NCBI RefSeq assembly: GCF_045999315.1
Contig: NZ_CP174607.1
Span: 3,162,001-3,226,000 of the forward strand
DNA length: 64,000 nt
Direction: 5' to 3'
Origin: Peredibacter sp045999315
GTDB taxonomy: Bacteria > Bdellovibrionota > Bacteriovoracia > Bacteriovoracales > Bacteriovoracaceae
In this document: positions 1 to 8,656 of the stretch, piece by piece
Numbering within the stretch: the stretch's first letter is position 1
Layout: each line of letters opens with the position of its first letter
Position numbers and translations under genes: made by a program
The notes under the pieces: model-generated
Told to the model about the DNA's origin: nothing
Seen by the model: the letters and a program-made list of their open reading frames with translations, nothing else
Database searches by the model: none

Positions 1-866
1 TCACGCCCCTGACAAACTTCTTTAATCCCAAAGAGTGCAACAGAATGAGCACTTCCATGAGCACATTTGGTTTTGTCCTCAAGGGGCTGAGTACAAATTC
101 CCATTTCAACTGGAATGTCAGAAAGTAGCAATGATTGGATTTTTTTATTTAAGCTTTCCGGAGTCAGCTTCTCATTATAAAGTGGGAAATTATTCGGTTT
201 AAATTTGGGGATACTCACCGTCTCTTCCGGAGAAAGACACTTCTTGGGAAGAATAGAGCGATAAAGAAAGTCATTAAGGTCCCTGGCATTTACAAAAGCT
301 TCTCGAATCTGCTCTGCCGGAGTCTGAAGGTTTGTGAGTTCTTTTTTTATCGACTCCACTAAACAGTTCACGCAATCATTTCTAGTGATTCCGATTCCTT
401 TATATTCATTCCACTTCTGGGCCAATAAGTTCCAGCCGTTCTTTTCTTCTTCTGTATAAGAATAATTCCCCATATTGATCCGATACACGAGATCGCTGAA
501 CTTCGCGCATTCTTCAAGGGCAATTCTTGGATTTTTCATCTGCTCAAGATTAGAAAAAATTCTAAAAGCGTTTCCACCTTCTTCCAACTCACCTTTCTGA
601 TAGTAAGAAGTCACATCAAGCGAAGAAAGTCTTTCTCTAGGGTCGTTACAATTGAGCGCAAGTTCTTTGCAACGATAGTGCTCTAAAAGACTTGTGGCCG
701 AAAACCCATAACAAACACCAATCCCGTCTTGGGCCTTAATGGGAGTATTAGGTGATATCTCTTTTCGAGTTCCAGATGTTTCTTCAAATCCTTCAGGGGC
801 TGTATAGTAAGGATATTCTTGCGCCCAGGCCATCATGGGAAAAAGAAGAAGGAAAAAGAATTTCAT
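1..866 (-). CDS. Exported papain-like (C1-type) cysteine peptidase, C-terminus cut by window edge
   Basis: Reading from the ATG at 866 gives at least 288 codons, open to the window edge. Residues 1-15 are a signal peptide (hydrophobic run ending AWA before QE). GVCYGFSAT near residue 52 has the form of the papain-family nucleophile segment (GxCxxFSA), and an alanine/histidine segment AHSVALFGI near residue 277 fits the catalytic histidine strand. Cysteines are frequent, as in exported proteins. The start overlaps the stop of the upstream DUF333 gene by 4 bp (ATGA), so the two are probably co-transcribed and translationally coupled. Role inferred: periplasmic or secreted proteolysis; substrate unknown. 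The catalytic Asn/Asp lies outside the window or is not visible. Confidence 0.75.
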   Translation of the reverse strand, partial: MKFFFLLLFPMMAWAQEYPYYTAPEGFEETSGTRKEISPNTPIKAQDGIGVCYGFSATSLLEHYRCKELALNCNDPRERLSSLDVTSYYQKGELEEGGNAFRIFSNLEQMKNPRIALEECAKFSDLVYRINMGNYSYTEEEKNGWNLLAQKWNEYKGIGITRNDCVNCLVESIKKELTNLQTPAEQIREAFVNARDLNDFLYRSILPKKCLSPEETVSIPKFKPNNFPLYNEKLTPESLNKKIQSLLLSDIPVEMGICTQPLEDKTKCAHGSAHSVALFGIKEVCQGR

Positions 867-1216
867 TTCTTCTCCTTTCTATAGAGGTCCCAGGAATCTA
901 CCAAATACTTTTCTTTAAAGACGCAGTAATCATATTGATTGTGGCCCTTGTCTTCGAGGATGACACTGGCCCCGCCTTTGGAAGCGCAATACTTTGAGGC
1001 GGGATTACCCACTGTACCCATGGGGCCCTTCGGTTCGGCCTTCATTGGGACGACACTTACGAGTTTAAGACAGTCCTCGATCTTGCGGGCACATTCAGCA
1101 TTCACTGAAAGTCCCTGGACCTTTTGAATCTGAATGGTCTTTTTACCCATTAAGAGTTCTTCTCCAGCACAGACCAGAGGTAATACGAAGAGAATGACGG
1201 GTATTAAGGACTTCAT
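863..1216 (-). CDS. Small exported DUF333-family protein
   Basis: 117 residues. The first ~17 are a signal peptide ending VCA. The C-terminal half has the DUF333 pattern: NPASKYC, a GG pair, then YCVF and a DSW-x-x-Y/F-R ending. DUF333 proteins are small exported proteins, some called putative hemolysins, of unproven function. First gene of a two-gene minus-strand operon with the papain-like peptidase (ATGA overlap). It is divergent from the TIGR02147 gene, and the half-site cluster at 1279-1330 lies in the shared upstream region. Confidence 0.75.
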   Translation of the reverse strand: MKSLIPVILFVLPLVCAGEELLMGKKTIQIQKVQGLSVNAECARKIEDCLKLVSVVPMKAEPKGPMGTVGNPASKYCASKGGASVILEDKGHNQYDYCVFKEKYLVDSWDLYRKEKK

Positions 1217-1278
1217 AATGGTCTTTTCGACACTTCATCGGATTCATTTAGTATGTAAAAGTTTCACTTCCGCGATTC

Positions 1279-1330
1279 CGCTACATATTGTTTACACACG
1301 AATCTGGCCCGTAGCAATTCCCGTGCTACA
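1279..1330. promoter_or_regulatory. Cluster of three TGCTACA-type half-sites
   Basis: Half-sites: cGCTACA at 1279-1285 (followed after three bases by a poor TGTTTAC arm), GTAGCA at 1311-1316 and TGCTACA at 1324-1330. They match the arms of the perfect palindromes at 13093 and 14346. They sit between the DUF333/peptidase operon and the TIGR02147 gene; the last overlaps a TACATT -10-like box (1327-1332) seven bases before the ATG. Inferred autoregulatory site. Confidence 0.5.
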
Positions 1331-1339
1331 TTCAATCCC

Positions 1340-2131
1340 ATGGGAAATGGTCAGGCATACTATCTTACAAAGTTAAGAGAGGATCTCTCTATCAAGCAGA
1401 GAAACAATCCTCATTACTCGCTTCGCGCGTACGCTCGAGATATTGGAATCCATCCTGCAACTCTAAGCCAAATCATCAATGGTAAGCGTCCTCTTCCGAT
1501 GAAGGACTCGGCAAGCGTGGCCCAAAAATTAAATCTCGGTCCGAAGGAAAAAACGCTCTTTATGGAGAGTTTAATCCGCAGTAAATCGGCCCTGGATCAG
1601 ATTAAACTTTCCGATGAAGACACACGTTTCATTCTGGATGAGTCCTATTATAAAGTGATCGCAGAATGGGAACACTATGCTCTTCTCGAGCTTTTTGACG
1701 TCAAAGATTTCCAAGGGACAGTAGAAGAAATCACCATAAAACTGGACCTCACACCAAACCGTGTAGATGTCGTCATTAAGAACTTACTGACTTGCGGGCT
1801 GTTAGAAAGAAATGCTGAAGGAAAACTTCAGAAGGCCCATGCCCGGATTACAACCACTGAAGACATTAAGAGCCAGGCCCTGCGTGATTCTCACAAAGAG
1901 GTCCTTTCGATGGGTGCTACGAAGCTAGACGAAATTGCTGTTGAGTTACGTGACTTCTCTTCTTTAACTATGGCACTAGATCTGAGCAAACTACCAGAGG
2001 CCAAATCCATCATTCGTGAGTTCCGCTTAAAAATGATTGAGATGCTCGAAGGCGGCGATCGTACTGATGTCTATCAGTTGGCGATTCAGTTCTATCCCTT
2101 GACCAAGATTGAAGACACAACAAAGCATTAG
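1340..2131 (+). CDS. TIGR02147-family transcriptional regulator
   Basis: 263 residues. The N-terminal ~75 residues form a lambda-repressor-like helix-turn-helix (NPHYSLRAYARDIGIHPATL, then IINGKRPLP), which with its NPxYSLRAxARD run is the signature of TIGR02147, a family abundant in Bdellovibrio relatives and Fibrobacter. The rest is the family's helical domain (DUF4423-like), with a second winged-helix-like segment around residues 115-155. No ribosome binding site precedes the ATG; a TACATT box ends seven bases upstream, suggesting a leaderless transcript. The next gene starts 9 bp after the stop, with its AGGAGA site overlapping the stop, so regulator and secreted protein form an operon. 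Proposed to bind the TGCTACA-N3-TGTAGCA sites of this window (inference). Confidence 0.85.
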   Translation: MGNGQAYYLTKLREDLSIKQRNNPHYSLRAYARDIGIHPATLSQIINGKRPLPMKDSASVAQKLNLGPKEKTLFMESLIRSKSALDQIKLSDEDTRFILDESYYKVIAEWEHYALLELFDVKDFQGTVEEITIKLDLTPNRVDVVIKNLLTCGLLERNAEGKLQKAHARITTTEDIKSQALRDSHKEVLSMGATKLDEIAVELRDFSSLTMALDLSKLPEAKSIIREFRLKMIEMLEGGDRTDVYQLAIQFYPLTKIEDTTKH

Positions 2132-2140
2132 GAGACTCTC

Positions 2141-3220
2141 ATGAAAAACATCTTCCTTTTTGCAGGTCTACTTGCTCTCAGTCTCAACTCCTTTGCCAGT
2201 GGAGAAAAAGGGAATGGTGGCTATTCTGTTGTTTGTCGTGATGAGAACAATTTCATTATTTCGGCCGAGCTTCTGGATATTTATGAAGGTAAAACACTTT
2301 ATAAATTGGAATACCCGACTGACGAATTCGCGGTAGACACTCTTCTGACTGTTGCGAAATACAAAATGAAGGAACATACGGCCTTCTCTTCAAAGCTTGA
2401 AAAAGAACTCGCCACGGTGGATGAGAGCATGATCTTCATCCCTCTTGGAAATGAACTTGAGTCAACCGATGACGCCTCCCCAGTAATCAAAAAGAAGGGT
2501 TGTCAGTTCGAGCAGCTTGCCAATTATACTGACGAGGGCGAACTGATTGTTTCTCAGGAAATCTATGAGCAACTCGACAATGTGAATAAGGCCGCTTTCA
2601 GATTGCATGAAGCGATTTACTCTTTAAGAAGAAAGGCCCGCGGAGATGAAACCTCACAAAGCACGCGCCGTCTTACGGCCCACATTCTGGCCAAAAACGG
2701 GAATCAAAAAATCATTGATCGTTTGACCAATGAATCCATGTATCAACCAGACGCCAAGAAACTTCCTTGTGGCCTAAAAGGTTCTCTGGAAGAAAGAATT
2801 GAGAGCTGCAGCTATCAAGCGCGTCCGATTGGAAGTATGTATCTCGTGACAAGAACTACAGACATGAAGGAAGTGTGGAAAGACTTCAGCAGTAATCTTC
2901 TTTGGAGTGATCGCCTTCCATCAAAGATGGGCCAGTTCATGGCCGAAAAGGCCTGCCAGGAAAAAGACATGCCTGAGATGGCCTACTTAAATCAATATAA
3001 GTGGCGTCTCCCGACAAGTGCCGAGTACTTTGGCCCGCAAGAGTTTCTTGCTTATGTTCTTCCTAATAACGTAGGTGCCGATGGCCCTTATAAATTCTGG
3101 ACCAGCACCGTGAAAGCAAAATTCGCGATGGTTTTTGATGGTGGCTCTGGTGAGATGAGTTACGAGTATCTAAGTGATAAGAAAGTTGAATCTGTTCGTT
3201 GTGTAACGAAACTTAAATAA
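2141..3220 (+). CDS. Secreted DUF1566-like (Lcl C-terminal type) protein, copy 1
   Basis: 359 residues. Signal peptide ~1-19 (ending SFAS) then GEKGNGGYSVVCRD. Middle region is helical and contains LHEAIYSLRRKA. The last ~130 residues resemble the DUF1566/Lcl_C fold: WSDRLPSKMG, an AC-containing helix, WRLPTSAE, FWTSTV and a final VRCV. Paired cysteines suggest disulphides and export. A full-length paralogue lies at 13195. Function unknown; the family is often associated with surface or secreted proteins. Co-transcribed with the TIGR02147 gene. Confidence 0.8.
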   Translation: MKNIFLFAGLLALSLNSFASGEKGNGGYSVVCRDENNFIISAELLDIYEGKTLYKLEYPTDEFAVDTLLTVAKYKMKEHTAFSSKLEKELATVDESMIFIPLGNELESTDDASPVIKKKGCQFEQLANYTDEGELIVSQEIYEQLDNVNKAAFRLHEAIYSLRRKARGDETSQSTRRLTAHILAKNGNQKIIDRLTNESMYQPDAKKLPCGLKGSLEERIESCSYQARPIGSMYLVTRTTDMKEVWKDFSSNLLWSDRLPSKMGQFMAEKACQEKDMPEMAYLNQYKWRLPTSAEYFGPQEFLAYVLPNNVGADGPYKFWTSTVKAKFAMVFDGGSGEMSYEYLSDKKVESVRCVTKLK

Positions 3221-3243
3221 GGGCCCCGAAGGGCCCTTTTTTT
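3220..3243 (+). terminator. Rho-independent terminator
   Basis: GGGCCC-CGAA-GGGCCC followed by seven T, directly after the stop of the secreted protein and abutting the stop of the convergent gene. Confidence 0.9.
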
Positions 3244-3640
3244 ACTTAACTTGGTTTAACCAATCATTCATGTTGTAGTAGTTTGTGACTCTGGCGATCT
3301 TGTCACCCTTGACTTCAAAGAAACATCCCACAGGTAAACGATACTTCTGGCCTCTTGCAGGTGGAAGACCTTCACAAGTTGATTTGTAAGTTCCGTTACA
3401 GATGAACTCGGCCGCGGCCCTTTTTCCGTCTGCAGAAGTCATGATCACCATATTGTCCAGGAACTCATCATAAAAAGTGTCCATTTCACCCAGGAACAAA
3501 GTGAAGGCCTCTTTACCTACTGAGCGGCCACCTTGATTGGTATCGTGGATCACGTCATCAGTCAGAAGACCTAGCATATCTTTAAAACGTTTTTCGTTAA
3601 AAGCTTTGTAATAAGCTTGAATAAGTTCAGTTGTGTTCAT
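3242..3640 (-). CDS. Ketosteroid-isomerase-related SnoaL/NTF2-fold protein
   Basis: 132 residues from the ATG at 3640, chosen because TAGGAGC lies six bases upstream; a longer reading (3685) runs into the preceding gene. The sequence MNTTELIQAYYKAFNEK...DDVIHDTNQGG...GLPPARGQKY...VTNYYN is typical of the short steroid-delta-isomerase-related family (TIGR02096-like), an NTF2-fold cone with a polar pocket. Substrate unknown. Last gene of a three-gene operon with S-formylglutathione hydrolase (7-bp gap) and class III alcohol dehydrogenase, so a side role in aldehyde handling is possible. Confidence 0.75.
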   Translation of the reverse strand: MNTTELIQAYYKAFNEKRFKDMLGLLTDDVIHDTNQGGRSVGKEAFTLFLGEMDTFYDEFLDNMVIMTSADGKRAAAEFICNGTYKSTCEGLPPARGQKYRLPVGCFFEVKGDKIARVTNYYNMNDWLNQVK

Positions 3641-3647
3641 AATGCTC

Positions 3648-4466
3648 CTAAAAATATCTCGCGTGATGCTTAATATGTTCTTCAATAAAAGTGGAAATGA
3701 AGTAGTAGCTATGGTCGTAGCCTTCGCAAATAATCAATTCATAGTCCTGAGCAACTGAATTCGCCGTCACGATAAAATTGGTCGGTTTCAGTTCTCTCGC
3801 CAAAAACTCATCCTTTGAGCCTTGGTGAATAAGGATTTTTGATGCGTGTTTTTTTCCCGCCTTCATTAGCTCACAAGAATCATAACTTTTCCAGAGGGTT
3901 TGATCTTCACCCAAATAGCCTGAGAATGCTTTCTGTCCCCATGGAACCACCGTTGGATTCACAATCGGTGAAAAAGCAGAAACGGCCTTAAACTTATCAG
4001 GGTTTCGGAGGGCCAGAACCAAGGCACCATGGCCACCCATAGAATGACCCATGATGGAGATATTGGTCGTTTTAAAATGTTCTTGAATCACCTTGTAAAG
4101 ATCATTCATCACATAGCTATCCATCCGATAATGATCTTTATAACCAGGAGTTGTGGCATCTACATAGAAACCTGCTCCTGATCCAAAGTCATAGCCATCA
4201 TGCTCCCCTGGAAGATTGAGTCCACGAGGAGAAGTGTCCGGACAAATCACCATGAGTTTCTCATTGGCAAGAATTCTCTGAGCGCCGGCCTTGGTGATAA
4301 AGTTTTCATCCGTACAAGTTAGACCCGATAACCAGATGATACAGCCCTTGATCTCTCCATGAGGAACAAAGGTCGAGAATTTCATCTCAGTTTTTGTTTC
4401 CGCTGAATCGTGGGACCAAAAACTTGTATGACCCTCAAAAGTTTTATGTTGTTTAAGTAGCTTCAT
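3648..4466 (-). CDS. fghA: S-formylglutathione hydrolase
   Basis: 272 residues, the usual length. Hydrolyses S-formylglutathione to formate and glutathione, the second step of glutathione-dependent formaldehyde oxidation in the cytoplasm. Alpha/beta hydrolase features: LSGLTCTDENF near residues 46-56, nucleophile elbow GHSMGGHGAL with Ser about 142, Asp in GSKDEFL, His in EGYDHSYYFI. The start lies 8 bp after the stop of the dehydrogenase that makes its substrate. Confidence 0.93.
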   Translation of the reverse strand: MKLLKQHKTFEGHTSFWSHDSAETKTEMKFSTFVPHGEIKGCIIWLSGLTCTDENFITKAGAQRILANEKLMVICPDTSPRGLNLPGEHDGYDFGSGAGFYVDATTPGYKDHYRMDSYVMNDLYKVIQEHFKTTNISIMGHSMGGHGALVLALRNPDKFKAVSAFSPIVNPTVVPWGQKAFSGYLGEDQTLWKSYDSCELMKAGKKHASKILIHQGSKDEFLARELKPTNFIVTANSVAQDYELIICEGYDHSYYFISTFIEEHIKHHARYF

Positions 4467-4474
4467 AGATCCTC

Positions 4475-5581
4475 TTAAAAAGTCACCACACTACGGATGC
4501 TCTTTCCTTCCTTCATATATTTGAAGGCCTCATTGATTTGCTCAACTGGCATAGTGAAAGTCACCATCTCATCAATTTTAATTTCACCCTTCATATATCG
4601 GTCAACGTAACCAGGAAGTTCAGTTCTGCCTTTTACACCACCAAACGCGGAACCTTTCCAAACTCTTCCTGTTACCAGTTGAAACGGACGAGTAGAAATC
4701 TCTTCACCGGACGCGGCCACACCGATAATGACTGAAGTTCCCCAGCCTTTGTGACAACACTCTAAAGCTTGTCTCATGAGTTTTGTGTTACCCACACACT
4801 CAAATGAATAATCCGCGCCACCGTCAGTGAGTTTGATCACTTCTTCCGTCACAGAATTAATTTTTGTTGGGTTGATGAAATCAGTGGCACCAAAATCTTT
4901 TGCCATTTCAAATTTCGCATCGTTGATATCAATGGCGATGATTTTATTTGCTCCGGCCATCTTCGCACCTTGGATCACAGAAAGACCGATACCACCCATG
5001 CCGAAAACGGCAACGTTAGCACCTTTCTCAACTTTGGCGGTATTAAGAACCGCGCCGATACCAGTCGTTACACCACAACCAAGAAGACACACTTTATCCA
5101 GAGGAGCTTTTGGATCAATCTTTGCCAGAGAGATCTCAGCGCACACTGTGTACTCAGCAAATGTTGATGTTCCCATGTAATGGAAGATAGGTTTACCGTC
5201 TTTCGAGAAACGAGTTGTCCCATCTGGCATAAGGCCCTTACCTTGAGTTTCGCGAATGCGCTGACAAAGGTTGGTCTTACCTGACTTACAGAATTTACAA
5301 GTGCCACACTCTGGAGTGTAAAGTGGAATAACGTGATCGCCTTTTTTCAGTGACGTCACTCCTTCACCCACTTCTTCCACAATTCCTGCACCTTCGTGCC
5401 CAAGGATAACCGGGAAGATCCCCTCAGGATCAACACCAGAAAGCGTATAAGCGTCCGTGTGACAAACACCAGAGGCCACGATACGAACTAGAACTTCACC
5501 GCTCTTTGGTCCTTCTAGGTCCACGGTCTCAATGCTTAGGGGTTGATTTGGTCCCCATGCCACAGCTGCTTTCACTTTCAT
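4475..5581 (-). CDS. frmA: S-(hydroxymethyl)glutathione dehydrogenase / class III alcohol dehydrogenase
   Basis: 368 residues, standard for the family. Oxidises S-hydroxymethylglutathione (formaldehyde plus glutathione) with NAD+. Catalytic zinc ligands in GVCHTD and GHEGAG, structural zinc cluster CGTCKFCKSGKTNLC near residues 95-110, Rossmann motif GMGGIG near 195. First gene of the operon frmA-fghA-isomerase-like. A LysR regulator is transcribed divergently from 5673 and is the obvious candidate controller. Confidence 0.95.
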   Translation of the reverse strand: MKVKAAVAWGPNQPLSIETVDLEGPKSGEVLVRIVASGVCHTDAYTLSGVDPEGIFPVILGHEGAGIVEEVGEGVTSLKKGDHVIPLYTPECGTCKFCKSGKTNLCQRIRETQGKGLMPDGTTRFSKDGKPIFHYMGTSTFAEYTVCAEISLAKIDPKAPLDKVCLLGCGVTTGIGAVLNTAKVEKGANVAVFGMGGIGLSVIQGAKMAGANKIIAIDINDAKFEMAKDFGATDFINPTKINSVTEEVIKLTDGGADYSFECVGNTKLMRQALECCHKGWGTSVIIGVAASGEEISTRPFQLVTGRVWKGSAFGGVKGRTELPGYVDRYMKGEIKIDEMVTFTMPVEQINEAFKYMKEGKSIRSVVTF

Positions 5582-5628
5582 CGGTCACTCCTTTGGTATT
5601 TTATACAATAAGAATGATAGGCCCATTG

Positions 5629-5681
5629 GTTGTTCTTGACTATCTACCCCGAAGGAACAACACTGTTTCCCTATGGAAACA
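5629..5681. promoter_or_regulatory. Inverted repeats in the frmA-lysR intergenic region
   Basis: GTTGTTC (5629-5635) and GAACAAC (5655-5661) form a 7-bp inverted repeat with 19 bp between. A second one, TGTTTCC-CTAT-GGAAACA (5664-5681), encloses the LysR start codon. LysR proteins commonly bind such repeats between divergent genes; assignment is inference. Confidence 0.5.
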
Positions 5682-6569
5682 ATCAAATGGGTTCAGGGAG
5701 TTATTGCGTTTGTCAAAGTTGCCGAAACTGGAAGTTTTTCCAAAGCGGCAAAGTCTCTCGGCGTCTCGAAAAGTCACATCAGTAAAACAATCCGTCAGCT
5801 GGAAGAAGATCTAGGCATTGCATTGTTTCTGAGATCAACGCGTAAGATCCAATTAACGAGCCGTGGTGAAAAATTTTTGATGGACAGTAAGGCCTCATTG
5901 GAAAAACTTGAAGGGGCCAAGCAAGACATCATTCACTCTTCTGAAAAACCTCGAGGTACTCTCCGTGTGACCTTGGCCGGAATCTTTGGCGAGAACTATA
6001 TCGCCCCGGTGGTAATCAAAATGGCGAAGGATTACCCTGAACTTCAAATTGAACTAAACTTTGATGCTCGCATAGTAGATCTGATCGCCGAGAAATATGA
6101 TGTGGCCATTCGTTTTGGGCATCTTCCTGATTCGAGTCTTAAGGCCCAAAAGATCGCCTCTCGTCGTGAATTTATCTGCGCCAGTAAAAGCTATCTGCAG
6201 GCCAATTCACCGATCAAAGAACCAAAAGACCTGACTCTCCATAATTGCCTTGGGCAAAACCAATGGACCTTTAAGAAGAACGGAAAAAAGCTTCAGGTGC
6301 AGGTGAATGGAAATCTCAAAACCAATAATCCACGTGTGCTCTTAAGAGCGGCCAAGAATGGTCTGGGGATTGTGAGGCTACCAGGCTCTTACGTTTTTGA
6401 TGAAATTCAGAAAGGGCGATTGGTTTCAATCTTAGAGGATTTTAGTGAAGGGAAGATGGACATTTGGGCCGTGACTCCTACTCGTCACGAGCAGAACATC
6501 AACGTTAAGACCTTTATCACTGAAGTGAAAAAGGCCCTAAGCGAAGGTTACCCAGACGTTTTATTTTAG
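5673..6569 (+). CDS. LysR-family transcriptional regulator
   Basis: 298 residues. N-terminal winged helix-turn-helix with FVKVAETGSFSKAAKSLGVSK near residues 11-31, then a dimerisation helix and a two-lobe periplasmic-binding-like effector domain (LRVTLAGIFGENYIAP onward; AAKNGLGIVRLPGSYV near the end), closest in style to the CrgA/AaeR-type subgroup. Divergent from the formaldehyde operon. The ATG has no ribosome binding site and sits in the 4-base loop of an inverted repeat. The 3' end overlaps the convergent symporter by 9 bp. Confidence 0.88.
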   Translation: METIKWVQGVIAFVKVAETGSFSKAAKSLGVSKSHISKTIRQLEEDLGIALFLRSTRKIQLTSRGEKFLMDSKASLEKLEGAKQDIIHSSEKPRGTLRVTLAGIFGENYIAPVVIKMAKDYPELQIELNFDARIVDLIAEKYDVAIRFGHLPDSSLKAQKIASRREFICASKSYLQANSPIKEPKDLTLHNCLGQNQWTFKKNGKKLQVQVNGNLKTNNPRVLLRAAKNGLGIVRLPGSYVFDEIQKGRLVSILEDFSEGKMDIWAVTPTRHEQNINVKTFITEVKKALSEGYPDVLF

Positions 6570-7913
6570 ACTTTCTTTTTTCTTTTTAAATTCAACGATG
6601 CTCTTCTTTACTACATCGAGAAGGAGATAAGTCGCAATGAGGTTTGGTACCGCCAAAAGTCCATTCACCGTGTCTGAGATATTCATCACAATCTTGAGCT
6701 GAATCACGGCACCTACAAAAATGAAGAAGATGAAGACATAACGATAAACTGGAACGTACTTCTCACCAAAGAGAAACACCACTCCTTGCTCGCCGTAATA
6801 TGACCAAGAGACCACCGTAGAAAAGGCAAACAGAATCACAGTCAGAGTCACAATTCCTCTTCCAAAGACTCCGTAAACACTTTCAAAGGCCCAAGCGGTC
6901 ATCTCTGATCCAGCAATACCAGCTTGATTCCAGGCACCAGTTGAAAGGATCACAAGGCCCGTAATTGAACAAATCACGACCGTATCAATGAATGGTTCCA
7001 GGAGGGCCACAATTCCTTCTTCACCGGCGGTTGATTTGGCCGCGGAGTGAGCAATCGCCGCAGATCCCATACCCGCTTCATTTGAAAATGTTGCTCGTCT
7101 CATTCCCATGATCACCACATCTTTAAAGACGGCACCGGCAAATCCACCAACGGCCGCAGTACCATTGAAGGCCCCCTCAAAAATAAGAGCGAACATATTT
7201 GGAAGGTGCTGATAGTTATAAAGAAGAATGCCGAGAGCTCCTAAAATATAAATACCAATCATGAAAGGAACAAGTTTATCTGTCACATTGGCAATTCTTC
7301 TAATCCCTCCAATAAGAATGAGTCCGGCCATCGCCGCCAGTGCCAGACCCGAAATCCATGTGGGAATTTGAAGTGAAGTCGTGAGTACTGAGGCCATTTG
7401 GTTTGATTGAAACATATTTCCAATCCCAAACGATGAAAGCACGATGAAGACAGCATAGACATGCCCCATTGGTTTTAATTTCTTCAAACCATTTTTCATG
7501 GTGTACATCGGGCCACCATGAACTTTACCCGTAGGACCCACCTCACGGAAATTAAGGGCCAGTGTTACTTCAGTAAACTTCGTGGCCATACCAAGAAAGC
7601 CCGCGACCCATAACCAGAAAATCGCACCTGGGCCTCCTAGAGAAACCGCAACCGCCACTCCCGCGATATTTCCCAGACCAACAGTTGCTGACAAGGCCGC
7701 ACACAGGGCCTGAAAGTGAGAGATCTCACCTTTCGTTTCGTGCTTATCGAATTTTCCCATGATGATGAGAACAGCATCCTTAAAAAATTTGAATTGAGGA
7801 AGGCCAAAATAGACAGTGAAAAAGAGTCCTGAAAAACACAAAGAAAAAACTAAGGGAAGTCCCCATACAATTGAGACAAGCGATTCTGTCCAGATTTCAA
7901 TTTGATTCAACAT
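6561..7913 (-). CDS. Alanine/glycine:cation symporter (AGCS family)
   Basis: 450 residues with about 11 hydrophobic segments. Inner-membrane sodium-coupled uptake of alanine or glycine. Family marks: ATVGLGNIAGVAVAVSLGGPGA near residue 95 and FSNEAGMGSAAIAHSAA near 275. AAAGGG lies eight bases before the ATG. Monocistronic; converges on LysR (9-bp overlap) and diverges from the PfpI-type gene. For a predator this fits uptake of amino acids from prey, but that is inference. Confidence 0.9.
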   Translation of the reverse strand: MLNQIEIWTESLVSIVWGLPLVFSLCFSGLFFTVYFGLPQFKFFKDAVLIIMGKFDKHETKGEISHFQALCAALSATVGLGNIAGVAVAVSLGGPGAIFWLWVAGFLGMATKFTEVTLALNFREVGPTGKVHGGPMYTMKNGLKKLKPMGHVYAVFIVLSSFGIGNMFQSNQMASVLTTSLQIPTWISGLALAAMAGLILIGGIRRIANVTDKLVPFMIGIYILGALGILLYNYQHLPNMFALIFEGAFNGTAAVGGFAGAVFKDVVIMGMRRATFSNEAGMGSAAIAHSAAKSTAGEEGIVALLEPFIDTVVICSITGLVILSTGAWNQAGIAGSEMTAWAFESVYGVFGRGIVTLTVILFAFSTVVSWSYYGEQGVVFLFGEKYVPVYRYVFIFFIFVGAVIQLKIVMNISDTVNGLLAVPNLIATYLLLDVVKKSIVEFKKKKESLK

Positions 7914-7978
7914 TATGTGTACCCTTTATTTTCCTATTTCTACTATTAAGGATAAGTGGTTTCTCAAGAGAGGTACAT

Positions 7979-8656
7979 ATGAAAATTGCTATGGTTCTCA
8001 CAAGTCACGATCAATTAGGAAACACGGGCAAATCAACCGGTTTCTGGCTCGAAGAATTCGCTTCCCCCTATTATGTTTTTAAAGATGCGGGTGTTGATAT
8101 CACTCTCCTGACTCCGAAAGGCGGCCAACCACCTGTGGATCCAAAGAGTGATGATCCAGAAAATCAAACTGAGTCGACCAGACGCTTTAAAGATGATTCC
8201 GAAGCTCAGAAACTTCTCGCCTCAACTAAAAAATTAACTGATGTTCGCTTTGATGATTACGATGCGATCTTTTATCCAGGAGGTCACGGACCGATGTGGG
8301 ACCTCGCCAACAATAAAGACTCCATTCGCTTCATTGAGGCCATGGCCAATGCTGGCAAACCGGTTGCGGCCGTTTGTCACGGTCCAGTGGCAATGGTGAA
8401 TGCCAAGGACAAGTCGGGTGCTCCCCTTTTAAAAGGTAAAACCATCACTGCATTTACCGATAGCGAAGAAGAGGCGGTAGGACTCACTAAAGTGGTGCCG
8501 TTCCTTTTAGAAGACAGCATTAAAGAGCAAGGGGCGAATTTCAAGCGCGGCAAGGACTGGGGCCCTTATGTGGTGGAAGATGGAAACATCATCACTGGAC
8601 AGAATCCGGCATCATCCGCGGAAGCGGCCCAGAAGCTTCTAAGAAAGCTTCATTAA
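7979..8656 (+). CDS. DJ-1/PfpI-family type 1 glutamine-amidotransferase-like protein
   Basis: 225 residues from the ATG at 7979, chosen for the AGAGAGG site upstream; an in-frame extension to 7871 would overlap the divergent gene. Marks: FWLEEFASPYYVFKDAG near 23-40, FYPGGHGPMWDL, and the nucleophile elbow AAVCHGPVAM with the conserved cysteine near residue 125. Similar to Hsp31-like/class I GATase-domain proteins with proposed chaperone, deglycase or glyoxalase roles; which one cannot be told from sequence. Confidence 0.85.
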   Translation: MKIAMVLTSHDQLGNTGKSTGFWLEEFASPYYVFKDAGVDITLLTPKGGQPPVDPKSDDPENQTESTRRFKDDSEAQKLLASTKKLTDVRFDDYDAIFYPGGHGPMWDLANNKDSIRFIEAMANAGKPVAAVCHGPVAMVNAKDKSGAPLLKGKTITAFTDSEEEAVGLTKVVPFLLEDSIKEQGANFKRGKDWGPYVVEDGNIITGQNPASSAEAAQKLLRKLH

